DNA of 64,000 nucleotides from Paenibacillus silvae. GTDB lineage: Bacteria > Bacillota > Bacilli > Paenibacillales > Paenibacillaceae. The notes under the pieces were generated by a model. That model was not told the origin of the DNA. It saw nothing but the letters and a program-made list of their open reading frames with translations, and ran no database searches. This document shows, piece by piece, positions 32,416-41,726 of this stretch. The number at the start of each line of letters is the position of its first letter. Position 1 is the first letter of the stretch. The position numbers were made by a program, and so were the translations under genes. Where the stretch lies: the NCBI RefSeq assembly GCF_014639235.1, contig NZ_BMFU01000009.1, positions 147,106 to 211,105 of the forward strand, given 5' to 3'.

Positions 32416-34014
32416 ATGGCAGATAAATCATCATCGGGCAGTAACAAATCCAAAGCTTCGGGATCGGTCTCCAATCATGGCCAATATGTTCCACTTGGGC
32501 TGCCGTCTCCGCCTATTCTGAAACAGCCCATCAGTGCGGTTCATTCCAATCAGATTCAGGCGTTAAAGGAGATTTTCTCGGATTGCTCGGACGTGGTTTT
32601 CCGTAATGTCATGATTTCACCGGAGACGCAAGGCCTTCTGGTATACGTGGAGGGTATCGTTAATTCGTCAGATATTCAGGAGCACATGCTCCGTCCCTTG
32701 ATTCATGGACTTGTGCAGCAGCGATCGGATGAACCGGATGTGCCCATTGATGATACACGCATTGAGTTGACCCAGGTGAAACGTGTCAAGACATGGGATG
32801 CTGCAACAGAAGGTGTACTGGCTTCCTCCGCACTGCTGGTGATGGATGGCAAGAGTGAAGCATGGCTTTTCAATGTGAAAGGCGGAGTAAGAAGGGGCGT
32901 AGAGGAACCGCAGACAGAGTCCGTTATTCGTGGACCACGAGAAGGCTTCACGGAAACGCTGCGGATGAATACGGCTTTGCTTCGCTTCAAGCTGAAGACT
33001 CCTGCACTTAAAATGGTTAGTATGACGCTGGGCACGGATACCAAAACAGATGTGGTCCTGATCTATCTGGAGGGCGTCGCTGATCCCAAAATGATTCAGG
33101 ATGCCAAGAAACGTCTGGAAAAGATCGAAATTGACGGCATTCTGGAGTCAGGATATATCGAAGAACTTATAGAGGATCATCCGTATTCTCCTTTTCCACA
33201 GATGCATTATTCGGAACGCCCTGATACCGTAGCCGGGAACCTGCTGGAGGGACGTTTTTCGATTATGGTGGATGGTACACCCTTTGCCTTGATCGCTCCT
33301 GTGACGATGTGGCAGATGTTACAGGCCAGCGAGGATTATTATGAACGCTTTTTTATTAGTAATCTCATTCGCTGGATTCGCTTTCTGTTTGTTGCGATTG
33401 CCCTGTTCCTGCCGGCCCTTTACATTGCAATTACAACGTTTCATCAGGACATGCTGCCGACTACACTGATTCTCAGCATAGCTGGTGCAAGGGAAGCTAT
33501 CCCTTTCCCGGCACTTATCGAGGCCCTTATCATGGAACTGTCCTTTGAAGCCTTGCGAGAGGCCGGGGTAAGGCTCCCCAAGACAGTCGGTCAAGCTGTC
33601 AGTATTCTCGGTGCCCTCGTGATTGGGCAAGCCGCTGTGCAGGCAGGTATAGTATCGGCACCGATGGTGATTATCGTATCCATGACGGGTATTGCCTCGT
33701 TTACGATTCCCCGCTTCAACTTTGCGATCACTGTTCGGCTGCTGCGATTTCCGATCATGCTGTTGGCAGGTATGCTGGGGCTGTACGGTATCGTCATCGG
33801 TCTTGTGCTAATCTCGGTGCATCTCACACAGATGACGTCATTTGGTGTGCCGTATCTGTCAGGTGTTAGCCCATACAGCAAAAAAGATACCAAAGACATT
33901 CTGGTTCGTGTGCCTTGGTGGAAAATGATCAATCGTCCTTCAACGGTCCACCGGGACCGGAAGCGGATGACTAGAGATATTAATGGTTCGCCGGAAGCGG
34001 AGGAAGGATGGTAA
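32416..34014 (+). CDS. gerKA: Spore germination protein, GerA family (A subunit)
   Basis: The protein has about 532 residues from the ATG preceded by GGAGGGG. Its cytoplasmic N-terminal domain (about 1-285) is followed by four to five transmembrane helices (about 305-480) and a basic C-terminal tail. GerA-type landmarks include ESGYIEELIEDHPYSPFPQ and GAREAIPFPALIEALIMEL (each shown in part). It is the A subunit of a germinant receptor in the inner membrane of spores. It heads an operon A-C-small protein-B, the common gerK-like order apart from the inserted small gene. The symbol is approximate; the germinant is unknown. Confidence 0.92.
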   Translation: MADKSSSGSNKSKASGSVSNHGQYVPLGLPSPPILKQPISAVHSNQIQALKEIFSDCSDVVFRNVMISPETQGLLVYVEGIVNSSDIQEHMLRPLIHGLVQQRSDEPDVPIDDTRIELTQVKRVKTWDAATEGVLASSALLVMDGKSEAWLFNVKGGVRRGVEEPQTESVIRGPREGFTETLRMNTALLRFKLKTPALKMVSMTLGTDTKTDVVLIYLEGVADPKMIQDAKKRLEKIEIDGILESGYIEELIEDHPYSPFPQMHYSERPDTVAGNLLEGRFSIMVDGTPFALIAPVTMWQMLQASEDYYERFFISNLIRWIRFLFVAIALFLPALYIAITTFHQDMLPTTLILSIAGAREAIPFPALIEALIMELSFEALREAGVRLPKTVGQAVSILGALVIGQAAVQAGIVSAPMVIIVSMTGIASFTIPRFNFAITVRLLRFPIMLLAGMLGLYGIVIGLVLISVHLTQMTSFGVPYLSGVSPYSKKDTKDILVRVPWWKMINRPSTVHRDRKRMTRDINGSPEAEEGW

Positions 34015-34018
34015 TCCC

Positions 34019-35218
34019 ATGCGTCTTTTAATAAAATACAGGGCTGTCGCCGCACTCCTCCTATGTACCTCTCTGCTTGCTGGCTGCTGGGATCGTGAAG
34101 AGATCAATGACATTGCTTTTGTCATTGGCATAGCTGTGGATAAGGAAAAAGAGGATTACCGATCCAGCCTGCAAATTGCTCTTCCTGGACAATCCGGGGC
34201 ATCCGGAAGCGAGGGTGGCGGTGGTGGAACAAGCGGTGACAAAGCATGGTTTATCCTGTCCAACACAGCGAAGACACTGCGCGGTACATCGCTGGAAGGT
34301 CAGAAATCACTCTCGCGCAAAATCTATTATGCGCATCGCCGCACCATCCTGATTGGTGAGGAACTTGCACGTGACGGTGTAGCTCCCATGCTGGATTTGT
34401 TTACAAGATATCCTCTTAACCGGTTGTCTGCTTTGCCTGTCGTTACAAGAGGAGAAGCTTATAAGGTTATTGATACAGATGCACCGATCGAAAAGTTCCC
34501 CTCCGAGATGGTACGGGAATTATGTTTTCTCAATATGCGAAATCCACGTTCGCTCAAAACGTTCATCGATTCGATTCTAAGCGATGGAGTAGACCCGTTC
34601 CTGCCCATTGCGTCTGTTTCGGACAGTGTGCCTAAGGATTGGAAGGACTCCAAAACCAATATCAAGCTCGACGGGCTGGCTATTTTCAAAAAGGATAAGC
34701 TGGTGGGCATGATGGACAAAGCTCCTGCCGATGCGCTCATTCTTGCCATGGGTGAAGCCAATGAGCCGGAGATCATGGTTAAAGCTCCGCGCGGAGAAGG
34801 TGATCTGTTCATCAAGCTGAATGAGAATAACTCGTCCCTTCATCCCAAAATCGAGAATGGCAAAGTGACCGTGACAATTCAACTGTATGCGAAAGGGGTC
34901 ATTGTGGACAATGAATCCGATTACGGCGATCGTCGTGAGGAGGAAATTCTGAAATTGAATGACGCAGTACACCGGAAGATCAAAGAGGATATTGAAGAAG
35001 GTGTGCGGCTGGTGCAGAAAAAATTTCATGCAGACATTCTTGGTATGGGGCGTTCTATCCACCGACATTTACCCAAGGAGTGGGATAAAATCAAGGACCG
35101 ATGGGATGTCATCTATCCGGACGTTCAGGTAAATGTGGTACCACATGTCATTATTGAAAATGTAGGTATTGTCAATAAACCGATCGGGGTCGTAGAGGAG
35201 GATATTGTGCATGATTAA
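34019..35218 (+). CDS. gerKC: Spore germination lipoprotein, Ger(x)C family (C subunit)
   Basis: The protein has 399 residues from the ATG 4 nt after the gerA stop. A signal peptide with lipobox LLAGC (Cys about 22) is followed at once by WDREEINDIAFVIGIAVD, the family signature. It is the lipid-anchored C subunit exposed to the spore periplasm-like space. Domain 1 (about 25-200) and the C-terminal domain (about 215-395) are both present. A Gly-rich insert, GSEGGGGGTSG, lies near residue 65. The translation start sits within the ribosome-site spacing of GGAGGAAGGATGG from the upstream gene end. Confidence 0.92.
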   Translation: MRLLIKYRAVAALLLCTSLLAGCWDREEINDIAFVIGIAVDKEKEDYRSSLQIALPGQSGASGSEGGGGGTSGDKAWFILSNTAKTLRGTSLEGQKSLSRKIYYAHRRTILIGEELARDGVAPMLDLFTRYPLNRLSALPVVTRGEAYKVIDTDAPIEKFPSEMVRELCFLNMRNPRSLKTFIDSILSDGVDPFLPIASVSDSVPKDWKDSKTNIKLDGLAIFKKDKLVGMMDKAPADALILAMGEANEPEIMVKAPRGEGDLFIKLNENNSSLHPKIENGKVTVTIQLYAKGVIVDNESDYGDRREEEILKLNDAVHRKIKEDIEEGVRLVQKKFHADILGMGRSIHRHLPKEWDKIKDRWDVIYPDVQVNVVPHVIIENVGIVNKPIGVVEEDIVHD

Positions 35219-35432
35219 ACCCCTGCTGTATACGTATCTGGCCATGGTAGTGGTCGTGCTGGTCATGGACTTTCGCCATTTGAAGCAGGCGGCCCCCGTT
35301 AATCGCTGGCTGTCGTACGGAATTATCGGCATGGCAACAGGCATCTGGTTTTATGTGACGACCTTGAAGAAAACGGTTTTTCTATCGGTATGGATGAGTC
35401 ATATCATTCAGCGATTGCTTCCGTTACCCTGA
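35211..35432 (+). CDS. Small membrane protein in the germinant receptor operon
   Basis: The 73-residue protein has two hydrophobic helices (LLYTYLAMVVVVLVM and WLSYGIIGMATGIWFYV) and a short amphipathic end. It starts with an ATG overlapping the gerC stop by 8 nt, with GAGGAGG upstream, and ends 18 nt before gerB. Small D-type subunits occur in some ger operons (gerKD, gerUD, gerVB-linked D proteins) and modulate receptor function; this fits by size, topology and place, not by a sequence motif I can name. Confidence 0.7.
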   Translation: MIKPLLYTYLAMVVVVLVMDFRHLKQAAPVNRWLSYGIIGMATGIWFYVTTLKKTVFLSVWMSHIIQRLLPLP

Positions 35433-35450
35433 GAGAAAGGAGGAGGCAGA

Positions 35451-36680
35451 ATGAATCAGAAGGTAACCCACCGGCAAATGGTGTTAATCATTATGCTGCT
35501 GAGTATTACGGGTACACTGCTGCAGCCTCATACACAAGCCATTTTTTATGCAGAACAGCATGCCTATCTGTGTTACGTACCCGTTGTACTGGTTATGTTT
35601 ACGTCGATGTGGATGCTGGGTCGTGTGCAGCGGCGCTTTCCAGATAAGGATCTGTTTGAATCACTTGTGACGCGATTTCCTTTTTTGGGAAGGCTCGCCG
35701 GATTCATGTACATTGCGTTTTTTTTCTTTGTGTTTGCCAGAGACATTCGGCTGACGGGTGACTATGTAAGCATCACCTTGCTGGAAACTACGCCTATATC
35801 CATTATTGTGCTTTCTTTAATTGTGATGGCTATATTTATTGTGCGCGGGGGGTTGGGTTCCCTGATCGGGATGGTGGAGCTGTATGTGGCTCTTTTCCTG
35901 TTAAACTCCATCATTGTGCCGTTTATGCTGATTAAACAGATCAATATAGATACCTTGAAACCCTATTTTGATATTGATTACGCGGGAGTGGGAAGAGGCA
36001 GCTGGTATCTGTTCTCTTTTTACGGGGAGATGATTGCTTTGCCCTTTGTGGTCAGAGGCCAGGATTTCAAAACAAAGTCCATTTTCTCAGGTACCGTGCT
36101 GACAGCCTTGCTCATGATGTTAATTGTTGTTGAAACGATTACTTCGATTGGAGTCCCGATTGCCTCCAGACTTGTGTATCCATCGTATGAACTGGCAAGG
36201 CAGCTGCAGATCAGTGATTTCCTGGATCGGTTTGATCTGGCGCTTGCGGCGGCAACCCTGCCCTGTATTATAACGAAGATTGCGTTTGACCTGTACTTTG
36301 TGTGCTGGGGACTGAAACGAATGATTCCTAAAGTGTCAGGCAAGGTGCTGACAGGGCCGATCGCATTAATGGGTTTTGTCTGTGCATTCTGGTTTTTCCG
36401 CAATGCGATACAGCTGAATCGATTTACCCGGGAGTGGACATGGATTGCCATTGTATTTGAGGTAATATTTCCGATGGTATTCTTTCTGTTTCTGCGTCCA
36501 CGTAAAAAGGAAGCACAGCATGCCGCGCATTCTGATTCCGGGGAGCGTGCGCCTAAAGGCAAGCAGCACGGACAAGAACGTGAGCAGCAATCAATGGAAT
36601 CGGAAGATCAGACGGACGAAAAGCCTGGAGATCAGAAACGCAGGGATACCCTTGGTGGCGGAAATCTGCAGCCTTCCTGA
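35451..36680 (+). CDS. gerKB: Spore germination permease, GerAB/ArcD/ProY family (B subunit)
   Basis: The 409-residue protein has about ten transmembrane helices up to residue 365 and then a hydrophilic, Gln/Glu/Lys-rich tail of ~45 residues that is longer than usual. The start MNQKVTHRQMVLIIMLLS and the following helices match the APC-like GerB family, which binds the germinant and opens the receptor. AAAGGAGGAGG precedes the ATG. It is the last gene of the ger operon; I see no hairpin terminator directly after it. Confidence 0.9.
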   Translation: MNQKVTHRQMVLIIMLLSITGTLLQPHTQAIFYAEQHAYLCYVPVVLVMFTSMWMLGRVQRRFPDKDLFESLVTRFPFLGRLAGFMYIAFFFFVFARDIRLTGDYVSITLLETTPISIIVLSLIVMAIFIVRGGLGSLIGMVELYVALFLLNSIIVPFMLIKQINIDTLKPYFDIDYAGVGRGSWYLFSFYGEMIALPFVVRGQDFKTKSIFSGTVLTALLMMLIVVETITSIGVPIASRLVYPSYELARQLQISDFLDRFDLALAAATLPCIITKIAFDLYFVCWGLKRMIPKVSGKVLTGPIALMGFVCAFWFFRNAIQLNRFTREWTWIAIVFEVIFPMVFFLFLRPRKKEAQHAAHSDSGERAPKGKQHGQEREQQSMESEDQTDEKPGDQKRRDTLGGGNLQPS

Positions 36681-36811
36681 TATATACCATAAAAAATCGT
36701 TATAGCTGATGAGGGCAAAAAGAGAGCGGTCATGGTTTCCCTTGGCAGAAGCAGCCTGTATACTGTAGTCAGACTAATGAACATTCGGCTGAACGAACAG
36801 GGGGAGCTTAC

Positions 36812-37639
36812 ATGGCACAGCATTTGGCAGGGGTACGTGTTGCATTAACCGGACCGCGAAAATCCAAAGAGATGTCTATATTGGTAGAGAAGATGGGTGG
36901 AGTTCCACTGGTGCGGCCTGCACAGGGGACGGTATTTCTGGATGATCGCAATATTAGAGACGGGTTGGTCTCCTGGATATCCGATCCGCCCGATTGGGCT
37001 ATTTTTACGACCGGCATGGGGTTGGACGCTTTGTTTAACATGGCTGAGGATATGGATGTTGCCACGCAGCTGCGGGATGTCATTGCTGCATCTTGTATTG
37101 CGGCCAGAGGATATAAAACGGTCAATGCACTCAAGAAGCTGAAATTGACACCGCTCGTACGGGATGATGATGGCAGTACAGACGGGTTGATTCGTGAGTT
37201 TGGCTCACATGATCTTGCTGGTAAAAAGGTCATGCTGCAGCTTCACGGGGAAACCGCTCCGAAGCTGGTGGCCTGGCTGGAGGAGCAGGGGGCCGTCGTA
37301 AGGCAGGTACTGCCATATCGTCATGTACCGCCGGAAGCAGCAGAGCTTGAGCAGTTACTGAATGAGATTATTCGGCATGAGCTGCATGCAGTAGCTTTTA
37401 CCAGCGGTCCGCAGGTTCGCTTCTTGACGGAATATGCAGCTGCTCAAGGTAAGCTGCAGCAGATGCTGACAGCTTTCAAGGAAGGGGTAGTCCCGGCCTC
37501 TGTAGGTAAGGTAACGGCGAATGCAATGCGTGAGGAAGGCATTGAAGCCATCGTTGTACCTGAGGAAGAGAAGATGGGGGCGCTCATTGTGGAGCTGGGT
37601 CGTTACTTCGCCGCACATCCGGTGGGTGTCCGGGAGTAA
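36812..37639 (+). CDS. hemD: Uroporphyrinogen-III synthase (HemD) family protein
   Basis: The 275-residue protein has the two-lobe HemD fold: an N-terminal VRVALTGPRKSKEMSILVEK lobe, a middle LAGKKVMLQLHGE strand, VLPYRHVPPE, and a C-terminal AFTSGPQVRFL followed by VASVGKVTANAMREEGIEAIVVPEEE (shown in part). It would close the tetrapyrrole ring to uroporphyrinogen III, the branch point to haem, sirohaem and B12. Position 1 kb upstream of the cobalamin operon suits a B12/sirohaem role, but it is not behind the riboswitch. Ribosome site AGGGGGAG. Confidence 0.85.
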   Translation: MAQHLAGVRVALTGPRKSKEMSILVEKMGGVPLVRPAQGTVFLDDRNIRDGLVSWISDPPDWAIFTTGMGLDALFNMAEDMDVATQLRDVIAASCIAARGYKTVNALKKLKLTPLVRDDDGSTDGLIREFGSHDLAGKKVMLQLHGETAPKLVAWLEEQGAVVRQVLPYRHVPPEAAELEQLLNEIIRHELHAVAFTSGPQVRFLTEYAAAQGKLQQMLTAFKEGVVPASVGKVTANAMREEGIEAIVVPEEEKMGALIVELGRYFAAHPVGVRE

Positions 37640-37890
37640 GGTATAGAAAATGGTTTTTGGAGATGGCATACGAAAGATGGTTTTGGGGAATGGCCTATGG
37701 AAGACTGATTTTTAGAGAAGATGAATGGAAGACTGGTTTTAAGAAAAGATAGATGTAAGATAGTTTTCTGAGATGACAGATTGAAGATGTTTTCTGATAC
37801 GATATTATGAAAGATGTTTTATAGCGTTATGGAAGAATTTTTAGGAATAGTGTATGAAAGAGTTTTTAGGAATAGTTATATGAGAAGATA
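37640..37890. repeat. Degenerate ~27-bp minisatellite
   Basis: About nine diverged units follow the theme TATGaAAGAtgGTTTTtagGAgAT (bases vary) in the gap between hemD and the riboswitch. No reading frame persists. It ends at the terminator at 37895. Confidence 0.5.
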
Positions 37891-37894
37891 TTGA

Positions 37895-37928
37895 GGTTCT
37901 GGTCCGCTGGCGGATCGGAATCTTTTTT
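37895..37928 (+). terminator. Rho-independent terminator
   Basis: GGTTCTGGTCCGC pairs with GCGGATCGGAATC (G-U pairs included), with a 2-nt loop and TTTTTT. It ends the hemD transcript. Confidence 0.8.
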
Positions 37929-38065
37929 GTTTTATCCATAATGTTACATCAGGAAAGGGATGAAAGTGTGAGGTTTTACATTAATAAATTGTAAATTAGG
38001 ACAGCATGGATTGTATCAGGACAAGCATGGACATTATTTCCTGACCGATGTTATGATGAGGACAA

Positions 38066-38240
38066 TATGAAAGCAGCAAGGTGCTCTTGCATAAAGCAAG
38101 AGGTAACAGGGAATCGGGTGCAAGTCCCGAGCGGTCCCGCCACTGTAATGGTGAAGCACTTTTCGATACAAGTCACTCGAATTGAACGGGGAAGACAGAA
38201 AAGACAGCTGATGATCCAGAGCCAGGAGACCTACCTTGCA
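38066..38240 (+). promoter_or_regulatory. Adenosylcobalamin riboswitch
   Basis: The leader contains the ordered cobalamin-element parts: AAGGTGC, AACAGGGAATC, GGGTGCAAGTCCC, the B12-box-like GCCACTGTAATG (38139), and GAGCCAGGAGACCTACCTT near the 3' end. It lies about 420 nt upstream of cbiH60, with a terminator hairpin between. B12 binding should lower expression of the cbi operon. Confidence 0.93.
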
Positions 38241-38396
38241 TGTGTCACCAAACCCTTCGCGGAAAGGAGTGGTGTACGATAATTCAGGAAATGGGCAAAC
38301 ATCGGTTTGCTCCAGCAGGCCCCGCAGGGGCCTCGTGGCTGTGCGTCTTCCTTCAGAGGAAGCCCAGGCCAGCTTTCCTGAGTGTACGTACATGCG

Positions 38397-38430
38397 TATC
38401 TCATCCGTGATCAGGATGGGATTTTTTTGT
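38397..38430 (+). terminator. Expression-platform terminator of the B12 riboswitch
   Basis: ATCTCATCC and GGATGGGAT pair around GTGATCA, followed by TTTTTTT. It lies between the riboswitch and cbiH60. The GGCCCCGCAGGGGCC hairpin (about 38322) upstream may belong to the switch. Confidence 0.75.
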
Positions 38431-38660
38431 TTTTATTATCGTAAAATGATGGACCCAATCGGGATATTTGAAATAACAAGTGATGCTGAATACAGGTGAG
38501 CTATTGGATCGGAGCTGTATCCGAAGAGGATGAAATGCAGTTCATATTGGAATATTGGGCATCGGCTGGCTGGAGATGCGGGTAGATGAGTTTTGGCATG
38601 TGCAGATCGATCGGCATGTGACATGAACAGCAAGACAAGTGGAATGAGGGAGGAAGTAGT

Positions 38661-40598
38661 ATGCAAAAGCAAGGCAAGCTGCTCATCATCGGGTTTGGTC
38701 CGGGTGCGATGGAGCATATTACGAAGCGTGCACTGGATGCATTGCAGGAAAGCGAGATCATCATTGGATATAACACGTATGTTGATCTGATTCGGCCTTT
38801 GCTGAATGGACAAGCTATCGTGCGTACAGGCATGACGGAGGAGGTCAGCCGAGCGCAGGAGGCAGTCAAGCAGGCTGAGGCAGGTCATATCGTAGCGGTT
38901 ATCTCCAGTGGAGATGCAGGGGTATACGGTATGGCCGGGCTGGTGTATGAAGTGCTGATCGAGCAGGGCTGGACACCGGATGCAGGGGTGGCTGTCGAGG
39001 TGATTCCCGGTGTATCTGCGATCCAGTCTTGTGCTTCCTTGCTTGGTGCGCCCGTCATGCATGATGCGTGTACGATCAGCCTTAGCGATCATCTGACACC
39101 ATGGGAGACGATTATTCGCCGGGTTGAAGCAGCCGCTGCGGCTGATTTTGTCATTGCTTTGTACAATCCTCGGAGTGGACGGCGTACACGCCAGATTGTA
39201 GAGACACAGGAGATGCTGCTGCGTTATCGTGATCCGAAGACACCTGTTGGTCTGGTCAAAAGTGCATACCGCGAGCGTCAGGACGTGGTCATGACCACGC
39301 TGGAGGATATGCTGAATCACGATATCGGCATGCTGACCACCGTGATTATCGGCAATTCCTCCACCATGATGTACGAAGGCATCATGGTCACCCCGCGCGG
39401 ATATCAGCGGAAATATACGCTGAACTCCGCGGAACAGCCGCTCAGACCACATGAGCGGCTGCGCACCGAAGCCGAGCCATGGTCGCTCGGCGCTCGGGAA
39501 GCCCGCGCTGCCGCCTCCGGCGAGGCAGCGGGCGATGACGCGGCGCGCCCTGCGCAAGCCGCGCCACCGGCGGAGCCAGCCCTGCGCGGCGCCAGCGCCG
39601 GAGCGGGCACGGCTCCGCAAGGGCCGCCGCCCGCAGGCGCATGGGCGGCCGCCACGCCTGCGGCAAGCCCGGCGAGCGCTGCCGCTGGCACCGCCGTGCT
39701 TGCCGCAGAGCGGCCCGCGTCCGCGGCGGCGGAGGCCGCACCGCGCGCAGCCGCTGTGGCGCCACGCGCCGGCGCAGCGGAGCTCGCCGCCGAGGCGCTG
39801 ACGCGGCTCGCGGCAGGCGGCGCGCTCGCGGGCGAAGCGGCAAGCCGCTGGCTGGACGCAGCTGCGTCGGGCCCGGCAGCCGCAGGCGCGCAAAGCGCCA
39901 GCGGCGCTGCGGCGGTTGGCACCGCAGCTCGGCCCGTGCCGGGGCGCAAGGCGCCGCTCTTTGAGATCGGCGTGTCGCCCGGCGTGGGCAACAAAAAATT
40001 CACCGCCGTCCAGATGGCCCTGCTGGCGCAGTGTGCAAGTGAGGACGGCGAGCTGGAGTATACACCAGAGCACCAGATTATTTTGCGGGTGCCGACATTT
40101 GAGCCGGACACGCTCGTGGAGCAGCTGCGTGCCGCGAACTTTATCGTGGTGCCGATCGGTGATGTCATCAAGGTCAAGGCCTGTGACTTCTGCAACCTGG
40201 AGAAGGACGATGCTGTACCGATGGCTAATCATCTGCAGGAAGTCATTGGCGGTTTATCCGCTCCCAAGGAAACCAGTGTAGCGCTGAACGGCTGCGGCAT
40301 GGCTTGTTACGGGGCGGTGCTGGAGGACATCGGCATCGTCTACCGCAAAGGCGCGTACGATCTGTTCCTTGGCGGCAAAAAGTTCGGGCGCAACGCGCAC
40401 CCGGCTCAGCCCGTAGCAGAAGGAATTCCCGGAGACGAGATTGGCGGCATCGTAGAACGTATTGTGGCGGAGTACAAAGAAAAGGGCCATCCGAACGAGC
40501 GTTTCCACAAGTTTTTCAAACGGGTCGGTGTCATTCAGGGCTTCCGTCACGTCGATGCACCAGTCACAGTGGAAGTTAACCCGGTATGCGGTGACTGA
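38661..40598 (+). CDS. cbiH: Precorrin-3B C17-methyltransferase with fused Fe-S domain (CbiH60 type)
   Basis: The 645-residue protein makes the ring contraction and C17 methylation of cobalt-precorrin-3. Residues 1-260 are the tetrapyrrole methylase domain (LLIIGFGPGAMEHIT, SSGDAGVYGMA, VEVIPGVSAIQS). Residues 432-645 form a nitrite/sulfite-reductase-like half domain with a probable [4Fe-4S] site at Cys508, Cys511, Cys545 and Cys549. This fusion is known as CbiH60 in Bacillus megaterium. Between them lies an Ala/Pro/Gly-rich linker (about 265-432) encoded by extremely G+C-rich DNA unlike the flanks, which is unusual in length and composition. It is the first gene behind the B12 riboswitch; GGGAGGAAGTAGT precedes the ATG. 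Confidence 0.92.
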   Translation: MQKQGKLLIIGFGPGAMEHITKRALDALQESEIIIGYNTYVDLIRPLLNGQAIVRTGMTEEVSRAQEAVKQAEAGHIVAVISSGDAGVYGMAGLVYEVLIEQGWTPDAGVAVEVIPGVSAIQSCASLLGAPVMHDACTISLSDHLTPWETIIRRVEAAAAADFVIALYNPRSGRRTRQIVETQEMLLRYRDPKTPVGLVKSAYRERQDVVMTTLEDMLNHDIGMLTTVIIGNSSTMMYEGIMVTPRGYQRKYTLNSAEQPLRPHERLRTEAEPWSLGAREARAAASGEAAGDDAARPAQAAPPAEPALRGASAGAGTAPQGPPPAGAWAAATPAASPASAAAGTAVLAAERPASAAAEAAPRAAAVAPRAGAAELAAEALTRLAAGGALAGEAASRWLDAAASGPAAAGAQSASGAAAVGTAARPVPGRKAPLFEIGVSPGVGNKKFTAVQMALLAQCASEDGELEYTPEHQIILRVPTFEPDTLVEQLRAANFIVVPIGDVIKVKACDFCNLEKDDAVPMANHLQEVIGGLSAPKETSVALNGCGMACYGAVLEDIGIVYRKGAYDLFLGGKKFGRNAHPAQPVAEGIPGDEIGGIVERIVAEYKEKGHPNERFHKFFKRVGVIQGFRHVDAPVTVEVNPVCGD

Positions 40599-40599
40599 T

Positions 40600-40857
40600 G
40601 TAGTAAATGATGTGATAACTAAGAGAACTAGGATACTGGATAGAAGATAGAAGGTAGAGAGATGTGAAGACAGAAAGACAGGAGATAGAAGAACAGGATG
40701 ATATGAGATAGAGGACACCGTTGTTCGATCACTGTCTAGGAAAATAGAAGATAAAGGTCAATCAAGGGTTAGGGAGATAGGAAGCTGGAGGATACGATCT
40801 CAATCACCGGCTAGGAAGATAAGGAAGTTGGATGATACTGTTCGATCACCGACGCAG
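40600..40857. repeat. Diverged repeats downstream of cbiH
   Basis: The phrases GATAC-TTCGATCACCG-CTAGGAAGATA recur about three times (40711, 40793, 40833 regions), within a purine-rich AGATAGAAG-like stretch. Not coding. Confidence 0.4.
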
Positions 40858-40893
40858 CCGAGTTTTATTTAGACCGGAACGCGTCCCGAAGCG

Positions 40894-41088
40894 CTAACGA
40901 TTCCTAGGAGCCTTATATCGCGGAAAAAGGCCTTTTTGAAAATGTAACGAATCGTAGGAACGCTATTTCATTAAAAACCGCCTAAAGTTGGGGTAAAAGG
41001 CATCATTTTGGTGAAATAACGTCTCCTGAGATCGTTAGAATTCCTGCGGGGGGAAATTGGTGCAAATAACGTCATCTGGAATCGTTAG
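40894..41088. repeat. 195-bp nested inverted-repeat element, copy 1
   Basis: Four ~25-bp half-sites of the form CTAACGAT..., ending ...TATTT: forward at 40894 and 40944, reverse ending at 41038 and 41088. Offsets 1/51/145/195 are identical to those in the other five copies. The flank after it (to about 41140) also resembles the linker between copies 2-4. Confidence 0.85.
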
Positions 41089-41164
41089 CGCGGAGTTGTG
41101 AGCGTAGTGGTTTGAAGTAAGTGAGATGGTTAACGGCTAGCGCGAGAGATACGGTGTTCCTGGA

Positions 41165-41590
41165 TGATCTAGTAGTGGTAAAAGCCAACTAGAATTCTAG
41201 TGAAAACTCAGTAGAATCCCGGTAGAAACTCCAAAAGCCTGATTAAAACCAGTAGAAAACCAGAAAATCCCAGTAGAAACGCAGCGAGCACTCGGTAGTA
41301 GATCGTAAAAGCTTAGTGCAGGTAATCACAAGTGTCGTAGACAACCGCGGAGAAGACTTACGTTTCCCCATAAGTGAAAGCGCAATAAAGCTCAATAAAA
41401 GCTCAGTAAGAACTCAGTAAAAGCTTAGTAAAAACTCGGTGGTAGCTCTATGGAATCTCAATAGAATCTAAATATAATCTCAATAGAAGCTAAATTGAAA
41501 CTCATAAGAAGCTCGTTACTAGCTCAGTATTAGCTCAGTATTAGCTCAGTATTAGCTCAGTATTAGCTCAGTAGAAACTTGGTAATTAAC
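41165..41590. repeat. 11-bp minisatellite array
   Basis: Four exact tandem copies of AGCTCAGTATT (41521-41564) plus a fifth variant end a ~430-bp tract of degenerate versions (AACTCAGTAGAA, AAGCTTAGTAAA, AATCTCAATAGA). The unit is close to one helical turn. It lies between cbiH and cbiX. Confidence 0.75.
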
Positions 41591-41726
41591 CTAATATGGG
41601 TCACTTGATATATGTCTTAATAGATGCTCCTCCTTGGAACCGGGTGAAGAGCCTTACGAATATATGGAATTGAAATCGGACTTGAGAAATCTGATCTGCG
41701 GATCGGGCAGAGGAGGAAATAAGAAG

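Noticed and set aside
38436..40232. 598-codon minus-strand reading frame across cbiH
   Set aside because: It is antisense to a clear enzyme gene; its length comes from the G+C-rich linker, and it has no ribosome site or domain.
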